IMG/VR virus record: IMGVR_UViG_3300027336_000124
Span: 1 to 42,061 of that record
Origin: a virus
Reading direction: 5' to 3' (one strand)
Length of the DNA stretch: 42,061 bases
In this document: piece after piece, positions 25,966 to 33,810 of the stretch
How the letters are laid out: each line of letters begins with the position of its first letter
Numbering within the stretch: the first letter of the stretch is position 1
The notes under the pieces: model-generated
Databases searched by the model: none
Seen by the model: only the letters and a program-made list of their open reading frames with translations
Told to the model about the DNA's origin: nothing
Position numbers and translations under genes: made by a program

Positions 25966-26357
25966 CCGTTGCCATCACTGTCGAACACAACGAGGCGCGG
26001 CTGGCAGGCACCTTGGCCTTCCTCGACGCAGGCACCAATCCGGCGCGCCTGCGCATTTACGGCGGTACGCGTCCAGCCACCCCGGCGACGACGCCCGCGA
26101 GCGCGATGCTGGTCGAGATCAGGCTCACCAAGCCCGCAGGCACGATTGCGGGGGGACTCCTCACCCTGACGCAACAGGAGGACGGATTGATCACCAGCAC
26201 CGGCGTCGCCACGTGGGCGCGGCTGGTCAACGGCAACGAAGTCACGGCTTTGGATCTGGATTGCAGCGGTACTGACGGCGATGGCGATGTGAAACTGGCC
26301 AGCACCAACCTCTATCTGGGCGGTGACGCCCGGATGGTGTCGGCCATCCTGGGGTAA
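25962..26357 (+). CDS. Small tail protein, unknown family
   Basis: A 131-residue, beta-rich protein starting at GTG 25962 inside the end of the preceding gene (GTGA overlap). It contains ARLAGTLAFLDAGTNPARL and a polar middle. No membrane segments or catalytic motifs. It is co-transcribed with the tail tip genes. Confidence 0.6.
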   Translation: MTVAITVEHNEARLAGTLAFLDAGTNPARLRIYGGTRPATPATTPASAMLVEIRLTKPAGTIAGGLLTLTQQEDGLITSTGVATWARLVNGNEVTALDLDCSGTDGDGDVKLASTNLYLGGDARMVSAILG

Positions 26358-26360
26358 GCC

Positions 26361-28388
26361 GTGCCTGCCGTGTCTAACGAGGTGACCCTGGTCGCCACGT
26401 TGCCCGCGCCCGCCGTCACCGTAGTCGTCGGTCCGCCCCTGGTCGATCTGCTCTTCGATCAACCCGCCGCCACCGACGCCAATTTGGTGTTCGGGGCCAA
26501 CTACATCGCGCCGCGCGACGATGTCACGGTGCAGGCCACACTGCCGCTGCCGGTCGTCACGATCAAGTTCATCCCACCGGCACGGGCCGAGTTGTTGGCC
26601 CAACTGCCGGGCCTGACGGTGCAGTCACTGGTCTTGCGCCCGAGCGTGCCCTTGAATGTGGGGGCTGGTGCTGGCGCAAGCCTGCCCGGCGTCGTGTTCA
26701 CCGGAGAGGTCAGGTACGCGTCGCACACGCAGCGTCCCACGGTGGGTCGGACTTCGCACCTCTGGCAGGTGGCGAAGCAGACGGAGGACGGCGCGAAGCA
26801 GGGCCAGCAGGATGCGGCTGCAACGCCCGCAGGCTGGAAGACGTTCTGGCGGCGCACGATTGCCACGCCGCAAGGCGTCGACCATCGGTTACCCCCGGTC
26901 TTGGCCTCGCTGCCTGCGCAGCATCGAACGGGCCAGCAACAGGCTCGGCCCTTCCACGACTTGACGTGGTTCGCGCATCAGGATGGCACGTATCTCGAAT
27001 TGGCTCGACTGAGCTTGTTTCAGAACGCGTCCCGCCTGCGCGATGCGACGGGGTTTCGTCATCAAGACGGCGACCGCACCAAGCGCGCGGGACGGGTGAG
27101 CCCTTGGCAAACCGCGCGGCAGCTCACCCAGCGCCAAGGGAGTGATTTTAAGAGCGCGAGTCCATCAGCGAGGGGATGGCGTGGCCGGTATCAGGATGCC
27201 GTGCCGTCACCACCTGGGATCAGCATCTGGGTGATCCCAGAGCCGCCCGCGCCACAACCTTGCTACACGCCGAGTACCCACCTGCTGTTCGCGGCATTGG
27301 CCCCTGCGGACAGCCACTTGCTGTTCGTTTGTGAAAACCACATCGACCCGCCACCTCCCGATGGGGAGCCGGTGGTCGTTCCCGTTCGGAGGGTGTATTT
27401 CGTGATCAACAACGTGACCCTGCACCGGCTGCCCGATGGCCTGCCGGTGCCAGTGTTCAGCCTTTCACTGGCGCTCGATGCCGCCTCCTGGACGTGGGGC
27501 TTCGAAGCGCTGCTCCCCGCCGCCGCTACAAGCCTCGTCGCCCCCGGCAGCAACGGCGGCCCGGTCGAACTGGTGGCCAGCGTCAACGGCACGCCGTTCC
27601 GCGTGCTGGCTGAGAGCATCAGCCGCGAACGCGTGTTCGGCGACGCGAGCATCCGCATCTCCGGAAGAGGGCGCAACGCCGTGCTGGCCGCGCCCTATGC
27701 CCCGGTGATGAACTTCCAGCAACCGCAGGCGCGCACGGCGCGGCAGTTGATGGACGACGTACTCACGCTCAACGGCATCCCGCTGGGCTGGAGCATCGAT
27801 TGGGGCCTGACCGACTGGAACGTCCCGACCGGGGTATTCACCCAGCAGGGTACGTGGATGGAAGCCTTGGTTGCCGTTGCCAGTGCGGCCGGGGGTTACC
27901 TGATCCCGCACCCGTTCGACCAGAGCATCCGCGTGCGCCACCGGTATCCGGTCGCACCGTGGGAGTGGAACACCGTCACGCCAGACTTCGTGCTGCCCGT
28001 CGATGCGGTGGCCCGCGAGTCGCTGCGCTGGGTAGAGAAGCCCGCCTACAACCGCGTGTTCGTGTCCGGCCAGGATGTCGGTGTGCTTGGGCAGGTGAGC
28101 CGGGCTGGGACTGCCGGGGATGTGCTGGCCCCGATGGTGGTCGATGCGCTGATCACCGAAGCCGCTGCGGCGCGCCAGCGGGGCACCTCGGTTCTGGCTG
28201 ATACCGGGCAACAGATCGAGGTGACCCTGCGCCTGCCGGTGCTGGCCGAGACGGGAATCATCGAGCCGGGTGCGTTCGTCGAGTACCAGGACGGCAGCGT
28301 GACGAGGCTGGGCATCGTGCGCTCGACGCAAGTCGAGGCAGGAATGCCGGAGGTCTGGCAGACCTTGGGGGTGCAGAGCCATGCATAA
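26361..28388 (+). CDS. Tail hub/baseplate-like protein with repeat-rich centre
   Basis: A 675-residue protein starting at GTG 26361. The N-terminal ~110 residues have three short beta repeats (VTLVATLPAPAVTVVVGPP and similar). The centre (~115-320) is rich in Gln, Arg and Trp and carries a duplicated F.HQDG...A segment (HQDG at 206 and 234). The C-terminal ~330 residues resemble phage tail hub / late-control D proteins (DDVLTLNGIPLGWSIDWGL, EPGAFVEYQDG). It overlaps the following gene by 8 nt. Confidence 0.6.
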   Translation: MPAVSNEVTLVATLPAPAVTVVVGPPLVDLLFDQPAATDANLVFGANYIAPRDDVTVQATLPLPVVTIKFIPPARAELLAQLPGLTVQSLVLRPSVPLNVGAGAGASLPGVVFTGEVRYASHTQRPTVGRTSHLWQVAKQTEDGAKQGQQDAAATPAGWKTFWRRTIATPQGVDHRLPPVLASLPAQHRTGQQQARPFHDLTWFAHQDGTYLELARLSLFQNASRLRDATGFRHQDGDRTKRAGRVSPWQTARQLTQRQGSDFKSASPSARGWRGRYQDAVPSPPGISIWVIPEPPAPQPCYTPSTHLLFAALAPADSHLLFVCENHIDPPPPDGEPVVVPVRRVYFVINNVTLHRLPDGLPVPVFSLSLALDAASWTWGFEALLPAAATSLVAPGSNGGPVELVASVNGTPFRVLAESISRERVFGDASIRISGRGRNAVLAAPYAPVMNFQQPQARTARQLMDDVLTLNGIPLGWSIDWGLTDWNVPTGVFTQQGTWMEALVAVASAAGGYLIPHPFDQSIRVRHRYPVAPWEWNTVTPDFVLPVDAVARESLRWVEKPAYNRVFVSGQDVGVLGQVSRAGTAGDVLAPMVVDALITEAAAARQRGTSVLADTGQQIEVTLRLPVLAETGIIEPGAFVEYQDGSVTRLGIVRSTQVEAGMPEVWQTLGVQSHA

Positions 28389-28602
28389 CCTCTACGAGCA
28401 GTTCCGCCAACTCATCCCTGATCCGCCATTGCAGGCGGGTACGGTAGTGGGCGTCGGCTCCGGCGTCGTGACCGTCGCCTTGCCCGGCGGCGGCCTGATC
28501 CGCGCACGCGGCAGCGCTGCCATCGGCCAAAAGGTGTTCGTGCGTGATGACGTCATCGAAGGCGGCGCACCCAACCTGATGCTGGAAATCATCGAAATCT
28601 GA
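28381..28602 (+). CDS. Small tail protein, OB-like
   Basis: A 73-residue protein with a Gly/Val-rich beta pattern (GTVVGVGSGVVTVALPG, KVFVRDDVIEGGAP), reminiscent of small beta-barrel tail-spike or hub cap proteins. It ends the tail operon and is followed by a terminator-like hairpin. The exact role is not known. Confidence 0.6.
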   Translation: MHNLYEQFRQLIPDPPLQAGTVVGVGSGVVTVALPGGGLIRARGSAAIGQKVFVRDDVIEGGAPNLMLEIIEI

Positions 28603-28626
28603 AACCCATCTTCCTGATCACCCCTG

Positions 28627-28668
28627 AACCCGCCTTGGTGCCACGTGCATCAGGCGGGTTTCGCATTT
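28627..28668 (+). terminator. Terminator-like hairpin after the tail operon
   Basis: AACCCGCC (28627-28634) pairs with GGCGGGTT (28653-28660), followed by TCGCATTT. The stem is identical to that at 231-260. The T-run is interrupted, so termination may be partial; the lysis genes follow after only 14 nt. Confidence 0.55.
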
Positions 28669-28681
28669 CTGGAGACCTGCA

Positions 28682-28987
28682 ATGACCGAACCCGAACAAC
28701 AACCAGCCGCCCTTGTGGAAAACATGCTCCTGCTGCGCCGCGAGGACTTCGACGAACTGCTCGACCGTGCCGCCGAACGCGGAGCCGAGCGTTGCCTTGC
28801 CCATCTCGGGCTGGAGAACGGCAGCGCCGCGAAGGACATCCGCGAACTGCGCGATCTGCTGGAAGCGTGGCGAGATGCCCGCCGAACGGCGTGGCAGACC
28901 ACCATCAAGGTCGTGACCACCGGCATCCTGGCCGCGCTGCTGGTGGGGGCCGCCATCAAGTTGAAGCTGATGGGAGGCGTGCAATGA
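28682..28987 (+). CDS. DUF6127-like membrane protein of the lysis region
   Basis: A 101-residue protein. The N-terminal ~70 residues are acidic and helical (LLLRREDFDELLDRAAERG), and a single C-terminal membrane segment lies around 78-95 (VVTTGILAALLVGAAI). This matches DUF6127 proteins next to phage holins. It overlaps the holin candidate by 4 nt (ATGA). It may be an antiholin-like or scaffold factor; not shown by sequence. Confidence 0.65.
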   Translation: MTEPEQQPAALVENMLLLRREDFDELLDRAAERGAERCLAHLGLENGSAAKDIRELRDLLEAWRDARRTAWQTTIKVVTTGILAALLVGAAIKLKLMGGVQ

Positions 28988-29211
28988 CTGCCAAGCCGAA
29001 GATCTGCCTTCTGGACGACTGGCGGCGCGTGTTGCGACGGGCCTGGAGCGTCCGCTTCTCGCTGCTGGCCGCTGCCTTCACGGCGGCGGAAGTCGTGGTG
29101 CCGCTGTTCGGGGACGTACTACCGCGCGGCGAGTTCGTGCTGCTGGCCTTTGCCGCCAGCATCGGCGCAACCGTAGCTCGCATCGTGGCTCAGCCGGAGA
29201 TGCACCGATGA
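28984..29211 (+). CDS. Putative holin
   Basis: A 75-residue protein with a basic N-terminus (DDWRRVLRRAW) and two hydrophobic segments (~24-42 and ~50-66), ending in a short polar tail. Size, topology and position just upstream of the endolysin gene are those of class II-type holins. It would permeabilise the inner membrane at the end of infection. Confidence 0.7.
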   Translation: MTAKPKICLLDDWRRVLRRAWSVRFSLLAAAFTAAEVVVPLFGDVLPRGEFVLLAFAASIGATVARIVAQPEMHR

Positions 29212-29717
29212 CCCGGCCACCATCACCAGCGATGCGCAGGACGGTGGCCGGACTGACGCTGTCCGCTGCCGCCCTGGTTGGCATCGTGCTGCACGAGGGC
29301 TACACCGATCGTGCAGTGATCCCCGTCAAGGGCGATGTACCGACCATTGGTTTCGGCACCACCACCGGGGTGAAGCTGGGCGACACCACCACGCCGCCAA
29401 AGGCGCTGGCTCGGGCACTTACCGACGTGCAGCAATTCGAGGGGGCGCTCAAGCAATGCGTGACCGTGCCCCTGGCCCAGCACGAGTACGACGCGCTGGT
29501 GAGCTTTTCCTACAACGTCGGCAGCCGCGCGTTCTGCCAATCCACGCTGGTCAGGAAACTCAACGCCGAGGACTACGCGGGAGCCTGTACCGAGCTGCTG
29601 CGCTGGCGCTTCTTTCAGGGAAAAGACTGCGCGCTGCCCACCAACGCGCGGCTGTGCGGCGGGCTGGCTACACGGCGAGAAGCTGAATACCGGCAGTGCA
29701 TCGGGGAGGCGTCGTGA
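29208..29717 (+). CDS. GH24 lysozyme (endolysin) with N-terminal membrane segment
   Basis: A 169-residue lysozyme. Glu30 in LHEGYTDRAVIPVKG is the likely catalytic acid, and DVPTIGFGTT is the family segment. The E...D...T spacing departs from T4/P21 lysozymes: Thr46 lies 16 residues after Glu30 and position 39 is Pro. Residues ~12-28 (TVAGLTLSAAALVGIVL) form a weakly hydrophobic Ala/Gly-rich segment typical of SAR endolysins, which need no holin pore for export. Cleaves peptidoglycan. 4-nt overlaps on both sides. Confidence 0.85.
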   Translation: MTRPPSPAMRRTVAGLTLSAAALVGIVLHEGYTDRAVIPVKGDVPTIGFGTTTGVKLGDTTTPPKALARALTDVQQFEGALKQCVTVPLAQHEYDALVSFSYNVGSRAFCQSTLVRKLNAEDYAGACTELLRWRFFQGKDCALPTNARLCGGLATRREAEYRQCIGEAS

Positions 29718-30211
29718 GCGTGATTCCGTGGCCGTACCGGCTGCTGGCACTCACGGCGATCGGCATCGCCCTGGTTGGCTTTGGCTGGATCAAGGGGGCG
29801 AGCCACGTTCAAGCGCGATGGGATGCCGCCATCCAGCAACAAGCCCTACAGACCGCAGCTATCCGCGAGCGGCAGGCGCAAGCCACCGTCAAGGTCGTGA
29901 CCCAGTACGTCGACCGCGTCCGCGTCGTTCGCGAGAAGGGCGAAACCATCATCAAGGAGGTTCCCGTCTATGTGCCCGTTCAAGCCGATGCTGCTTGCAC
30001 TATCAACCGTGGCTTTGTGCGCCTGCACGACGCTGCCGCCGCCGGTGAGCTGCCCGAGCCCGCCAGAGATGCTGATGCGGCCGCCGCAGGCATTGCGCTC
30101 TCTGCCGTCGCCGGAACCCTTGCCGCCAACTACCAGACCTGCCACGAGAATGCCGAGCAACTGAGGGCGCTGCAGGCGTGGGTCATGACAATGACCGCGA
30201 ACATCAAATAA
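29714..30211 (+). CDS. Rz-like inner-membrane spanin
   Basis: A 165-residue protein starting at GTG 29714 within the endolysin stop. It has one N-terminal membrane segment (~8-27, RLLALTAIGIALVGFGWI) followed by a periplasmic coiled-coil region. The Rz1-like gene is embedded in another frame. It should link inner and outer membranes and fuse them in the last step of lysis. Confidence 0.75.
   Translation: MSVIPWPYRLLALTAIGIALVGFGWIKGASHVQARWDAAIQQQALQTAAIRERQAQATVKVVTQYVDRVRVVREKGETIIKEVPVYVPVQADAACTINRGFVRLHDAAAAGELPEPARDADAAAAGIALSAVAGTLAANYQTCHENAEQLRALQAWVMTMTANIK
29970..30164 (+). CDS. Rz1-like outer-membrane spanin lipoprotein, embedded in Rz
   Basis: A 64-residue protein wholly inside the Rz-like gene in a different frame. 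It has a signal peptide ending in a lipobox (ALCAC; the second Cys would be lipidated) and a Pro-rich mature part (TTLPPPVSCPSPPE), the hallmark of Rz1. The ribosome site is excellent: AAGGAGG (29954-29960), 9 nt before ATG 29970. It partners Rz in lysis. Confidence 0.75.
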   Translation: MCPFKPMLLALSTVALCACTTLPPPVSCPSPPEMLMRPPQALRSLPSPEPLPPTTRPATRMPSN

Positions 30212-30583
30212 GAAGGAGCGATTGCTTTCCACTGGCCTTACTGAGGACAAAAACTGCTGACGACTTCGCATTCAACCTCGGCGTGAGGCTGATCTGGACC
30301 AGACACCGACTTGGTTGATCAATCTCAACTAACCCGTCGCAGAGACAGAACTGCCACGCGGGGTCAGTGACGGCCGGGGACAAACCGCTGTGACCTTCAG
30401 CGAGACCCGTAGCTCATGAATTTTTCCACCCCGATAGTGCCTACCACTATTCGCGTCGAACATCAACTGATATGCTGGTGGCTTCTGCTTGTATTCGGTT
30501 TGTACATGAGTGGCACCTGGTGGGTCTGCCTGCATCTAAGAACCGTTTTGGCGTTAATCAATCGAATTTTCAGACAAAACTCA
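30212..30583. other. Non-coding junction between lysis and defence cargo
   Basis: No convincing gene is seen. The upstream half has phage-like composition and the downstream half turns AT-rich, so the cargo junction lies here. A 6-bp inverted repeat, ATAGTG (30434-30439) and CACTAT (30445-30450), could be an operator for the restriction gene. An in-frame ATG at 30416 would add a Trp/Leu-rich hydrophobic N-terminus to the nuclease, judged spurious. Confidence 0.5.
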
Positions 30584-31801
30584 ATGAGCTACGGAACGGG
30601 ACGTATTGGCGAAGTCATCGCTTATTTGAAGAAGAAGCATGGCGCAGATATAAAACAGATTTCAGCAGCCAATAAGCTGCATGCGCTCTGCGAATCACTT
30701 CAAATGAAACAAAATACATTTGATCGGATGATCAGTGAAAATTCACCCGTCTTTCGCACTGTTAAGGGTCATGCCTTTGAGAGTTTTTTCGATTCTCTAC
30801 TTGATGCTAATGGAATAAAGGTAACCGAGGTTGGTGGGGACGATGCGGTCGACCGTATTGTCAATTCGAAATCACTACAGCTCAAAACCTGTACAGAGGC
30901 TGGGACCAAAGGCACAATCGTTCAGTATAAGACGCACAAGACTCACGGGGCAAAATCTGAGCAGGAGTCAATGGACTACTACCATAGGGCCGATCACTTC
31001 GCAGAGTATTTGATCGGACTGGTTTCATATGACCCCCTCAACGTAGTCGTTATTGAAAACAGAGAACTCCCTAGGCACCCTCTATCCAAGGAGCATATAC
31101 TTTCGCCGTTCTCCATTGATTGGAGTCGTCACCCAAGCTTGAATGCATTTTCACGCATTGGGGTGACCTTGAAAAATGTTGGTGCAACAAAGCCGGTTCC
31201 TGGTCAAGAAGTGTTGCCTCTTACTTCAAAGAAGCTAGGCATTTCTTCTGATGTCATCCTCAACACCATTCTGAATGATGCCAATTTTCGGATTTGGGAT
31301 ATGTCAATTAGAGGATTTTCTCGTGAAGTAGTATTTCAAGAGATGGTTGCGGCAAATGGAATCAAAATGTATAAACCCTCGGATTTGCGTTCGAGTCGCG
31401 CAGACAAGGCTGATCACGCCGTAAAAATAGCCGGATCCAATAAGTTCATTCAGATGAAAGGAATTTCAACCAATAACTGTGAGCTTAACAAAAGAGATCC
31501 AGTAATTGCGACGGAAACCCAGCTAACAAGGGGGCGCGTCAACGACCACCCAACACAAAGCCGTCTCTACCTGAGGTCTGACTTTGACTATTTGGTTCTC
31601 GGCATGGATCCTCCCGTCGTAGATATGTGCCGTAAAGCATCAGGAACTGGGGCGGGGCTTGAGTGGGAGTTTTATCTAATTCCTACGCAAAATCTTGAGG
31701 GGCATCACGAAATGCCCCACAGGCTAAAGTCTCTCCAGAAGTTTTCATACTCTTCTATTCAAAAATACAAAATTACGGACTGGACGAGGTCGCTAACCTG
31801 A
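30584..31801 (+). CDS. Putative restriction endonuclease with two PD-(D/E)XK-like domains
   Basis: A 405-residue protein convergent with two adenine methyltransferase genes (5-nt gap), the typical layout of a type II system. Two halves share a pattern: a short helical region, then GHAFESFF...ANGIK...VDRIV...LQLK (Glu66, Asp90, Gln99, Lys101) and SREVVFQE...ANGIK...DHAV...IQMK (Glu248, Asp277, Gln290, Lys292). This E-D-QXK order is that of PD-(D/E)XK nucleases, with Gln for Asp/Glu. Both halves continue with similar (D/E)Y(L)..DP segments. The start at ATG 30584 has a weak ribosome site. Base composition is markedly AT-richer than the phage. The function is inferred. Confidence 0.65.
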   Translation: MSYGTGRIGEVIAYLKKKHGADIKQISAANKLHALCESLQMKQNTFDRMISENSPVFRTVKGHAFESFFDSLLDANGIKVTEVGGDDAVDRIVNSKSLQLKTCTEAGTKGTIVQYKTHKTHGAKSEQESMDYYHRADHFAEYLIGLVSYDPLNVVVIENRELPRHPLSKEHILSPFSIDWSRHPSLNAFSRIGVTLKNVGATKPVPGQEVLPLTSKKLGISSDVILNTILNDANFRIWDMSIRGFSREVVFQEMVAANGIKMYKPSDLRSSRADKADHAVKIAGSNKFIQMKGISTNNCELNKRDPVIATETQLTRGRVNDHPTQSRLYLRSDFDYLVLGMDPPVVDMCRKASGTGAGLEWEFYLIPTQNLEGHHEMPHRLKSLQKFSYSSIQKYKITDWTRSLT

Positions 31802-31805
31802 TGAG

Positions 31806-32702
31806 CTAGAGCAAGTCAAGCTGTTCTAAGTGCTCAACGCGGTAGTTTGTAATGAATAGCTCTTTCCCCACCTTTCTGGGGCCAGAGCTATTTGCCGTGT
31901 TGTAGAACCAAGTTTGCTCATAAATGTGTGCCCACGAATAGAGCTCTCTAATCTGAGGGCAATCATCATAAGACAGCAAAAATGCGTGATCCAAAGAGCG
32001 CAGCATTTCTTCAAGACGCAAATGATCTTGAAGTTTGAAGGACTTAGTGTAGGCGCGTTTTTGATCCGCCAAAAAATAAGGCGGATCCAGGTACATCAGA
32101 ACCCGTTTACCTTGAGCTGGTGCGGTTAGCACTTCGGAAAAGTCTAAATTCGATAGATGTACTTCGCTAAGTTTTTTGTTCGCGCCACGAATGAATCTAT
32201 GCCAGTTCTCCGGTGGGGAACTTGCTCCCAACGCATATCCCCACGCGGGCTTGTGAATTATTCCGGAGTAAGAGGTTCTATTTAAATAGTACGTCTTGAA
32301 GGCGACGTCATCCTCATTTAATGGTGAGTATGTTTTGATCTCAGCATGCCTTTCTTTGCTCGCTATTTCACCTGACACTCGAGTTATCAGCAGTTCGCTT
32401 CTTTCTTTCGACTGCATTGCCCTGTAGGTTTCGATCACATCACCTTCAAGATCGTTAAGCCAGTTAAAGCGAGCTTTGGGCTTGCCAAAAAATACGCTCC
32501 CACCGCCAACAAATGGCTCTCGGTACTCATCGTGCGGGTAGGCGTTCAAAAAAGGGATGATGTACTTTAGGGCGTAGAATTTTCCGCCCGGATATCTGAA
32601 TGGAGACTGCGTATGGTCTGCACCTTTTTGGTATACGCTGCTGGCTTTGTATACCCCATCAAAAATTCTAGGTTTAGATGTGCTCAAGACCTGGCACCTC
32701 AT
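31806..32702 (-). CDS. D12-class DNA N6-adenine methyltransferase (Dam-like) 2
   Basis: A 298-residue methyltransferase with FRYPGGK (35-41) and PFVGGGSVFF for SAM binding, and catalytic DPPYF (DPPY at 206-209). It ends with LFITNY. This is the D12/Dam type. Its start overlaps the end of the upstream methyltransferase by 29 nt; the first ~30 residues lack family similarity. It pairs with the next gene and is likely to protect one strand or site of the convergent endonuclease's target. Confidence 0.9.
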   Translation of the reverse strand: MRCQVLSTSKPRIFDGVYKASSVYQKGADHTQSPFRYPGGKFYALKYIIPFLNAYPHDEYREPFVGGGSVFFGKPKARFNWLNDLEGDVIETYRAMQSKERSELLITRVSGEIASKERHAEIKTYSPLNEDDVAFKTYYLNRTSYSGIIHKPAWGYALGASSPPENWHRFIRGANKKLSEVHLSNLDFSEVLTAPAQGKRVLMYLDPPYFLADQKRAYTKSFKLQDHLRLEEMLRSLDHAFLLSYDDCPQIRELYSWAHIYEQTWFYNTANSSGPRKVGKELFITNYRVEHLEQLDLL

Positions 32703-33492
32703 AATTTGTGATCACTAGTTCAAATCCCTGTTTTCTTGCGCCATTTTGAGTGGCCGAATTTTCAACTCGATAGAAGAATTTCAAGGGGTATATATATGCC
32801 CAATCATATATTCTCCTAATCTCCTCGGCGTCATCGTATGTTAAGAAGAATTTGTGCTTCGTGGATCTCAATGCGCTTGCAAGACGGACATGGTCCTCAT
32901 GATCCAGTCCATGCCGATAGTGTTTTCTTTTTGGGGGAAGAAAATATGGGGGATCCACATACATCAGCACTTGGGCTTTCGACCCCTCTTCAATAACCTC
33001 CTGAAAATCCAGAGAGGAGAGATTAACTCCCTCCAATTTTTCGCCGCATGGAATGATTCGCTCATGCCATCGCTCCGGCGGCAGGCTGCGTTTTGGCCTA
33101 TACCCCCAGGCCGGAGATATTAATTTTCCACTGAATGAGGTTCTATTTAGATAGAAGTACTTGAACGCAATATCTAAATCGGACTGCGGAGCAAACTCCA
33201 AAACCTCTCGCCATCGATCCGGGTTGGCCACTTCATTCTCAAATCTTTGAATAAGTGCGGCTCGATCATGAGCATTGGCTACGCACCTATAAGTGGTGAT
33301 CAACTCAGAGTCAATGTCATTCAGCCAAGTGTATTGAGCTGGAGATTTGTTAAAGAAAACTGTGGCCCCTCCGGCAAAAGGCTCTCTGTATTCTGAGTGC
33401 GGAACTGCTTCCCAAAAGGGCTGCAAAATATCCATTGCGTAATGCTTCCCGCCCGGGTATCGAAACAAAAGGGGGGCTCGCTTTGCTGCCAT
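32674..33492 (-). CDS. D12-class DNA N6-adenine methyltransferase (Dam-like) 1
   Basis: A 272-residue Dam-like enzyme with FRYPGGK (10-16), PFAGGATVFF and DPPYF (DPPY at 180-183), ending with LVITNYEV. It is clearly paralogous to the overlapping downstream gene (shared YLNRTS(F/Y)SG and PAWGY), consistent with duplication. It starts 2 nt after the stop of a small RHH-like gene. Two methylases of one type beside one endonuclease suggest an asymmetric target, as in many type IIS systems. Confidence 0.92.
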   Translation of the reverse strand: MAAKRAPLLFRYPGGKHYAMDILQPFWEAVPHSEYREPFAGGATVFFNKSPAQYTWLNDIDSELITTYRCVANAHDRAALIQRFENEVANPDRWREVLEFAPQSDLDIAFKYFYLNRTSFSGKLISPAWGYRPKRSLPPERWHERIIPCGEKLEGVNLSSLDFQEVIEEGSKAQVLMYVDPPYFLPPKRKHYRHGLDHEDHVRLASALRSTKHKFFLTYDDAEEIRRIYDWAYIYPLKFFYRVENSATQNGARKQGFELVITNYEVPGLEHI

Positions 33493-33494
33493 TT

Positions 33495-33701
33495 TTATTC
33501 CTTGTTGCTGATGCTTTTGTTTTCGTCTGTAGAGTCATCTATTGGCAGTGGCATTTGCCCGGCATGTGCGATGAAGCCCTCGGCTTGGGAGACAAACCAT
33601 TCTTTCAAGGTCAACCCTTTTGCCGTCAAATTCGAGTACAAGCCGCGCTTAAGATCTGGATCAATCTCAATCACAATTCGCCCGCTGGAACCTATGCTCA
33701 T
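33495..33701 (-). CDS. Small ribbon-helix-helix-like protein, possible controller
   Basis: A 68-residue protein with a beta strand (GRIVIEI) followed by two helices (DPDLKRGLYSNLTAKG and LTLKEWFVSQAEGFI), the plan of RHH/CopG-type DNA-binding proteins. ATG 33701 is chosen over an upstream start because GAGGTGG precedes it and because the region beyond is AT-rich promoter DNA. It heads the operon with the two methyltransferases, a position held by C-proteins in other restriction systems. Regulation is inferred. Confidence 0.65.
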   Translation of the reverse strand: MSIGSSGRIVIEIDPDLKRGLYSNLTAKGLTLKEWFVSQAEGFIAHAGQMPLPIDDSTDENKSISNKE

Positions 33702-33810
33702 GCCCGCCACCTCGTGACAATGTGATGTAATGTATGTAATATAACATCCTTCTCCCTCAGCAGCCAAGCCCGGATCGCGGGTCGGGAGACGTTTCTGGCA
33801 AGGATTAATC
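33702..33810. promoter_or_regulatory. Divergent promoter/operator region with ATGTAAT repeats
   Basis: It separates the leftward RHH-methylase operon from the rightward McrBC operon. Around 33722-33747 it has two ATGTAAT copies and the near-palindrome GATGTAA...TAACATC, with TATATT on the minus strand as a -10 candidate. These are the only repeats in the gap and are candidate RHH operators. A binding protein here could coordinate both restriction systems. Confidence 0.5.

Noticed and set aside
30416-30583. N-terminal extension of the putative endonuclease with a membrane-like segment
   Set aside because: The stretch is Trp/Leu-rich without family resemblance, has no ribosome site and overlaps a possible operator; ATG 30584 gives a normal soluble start.
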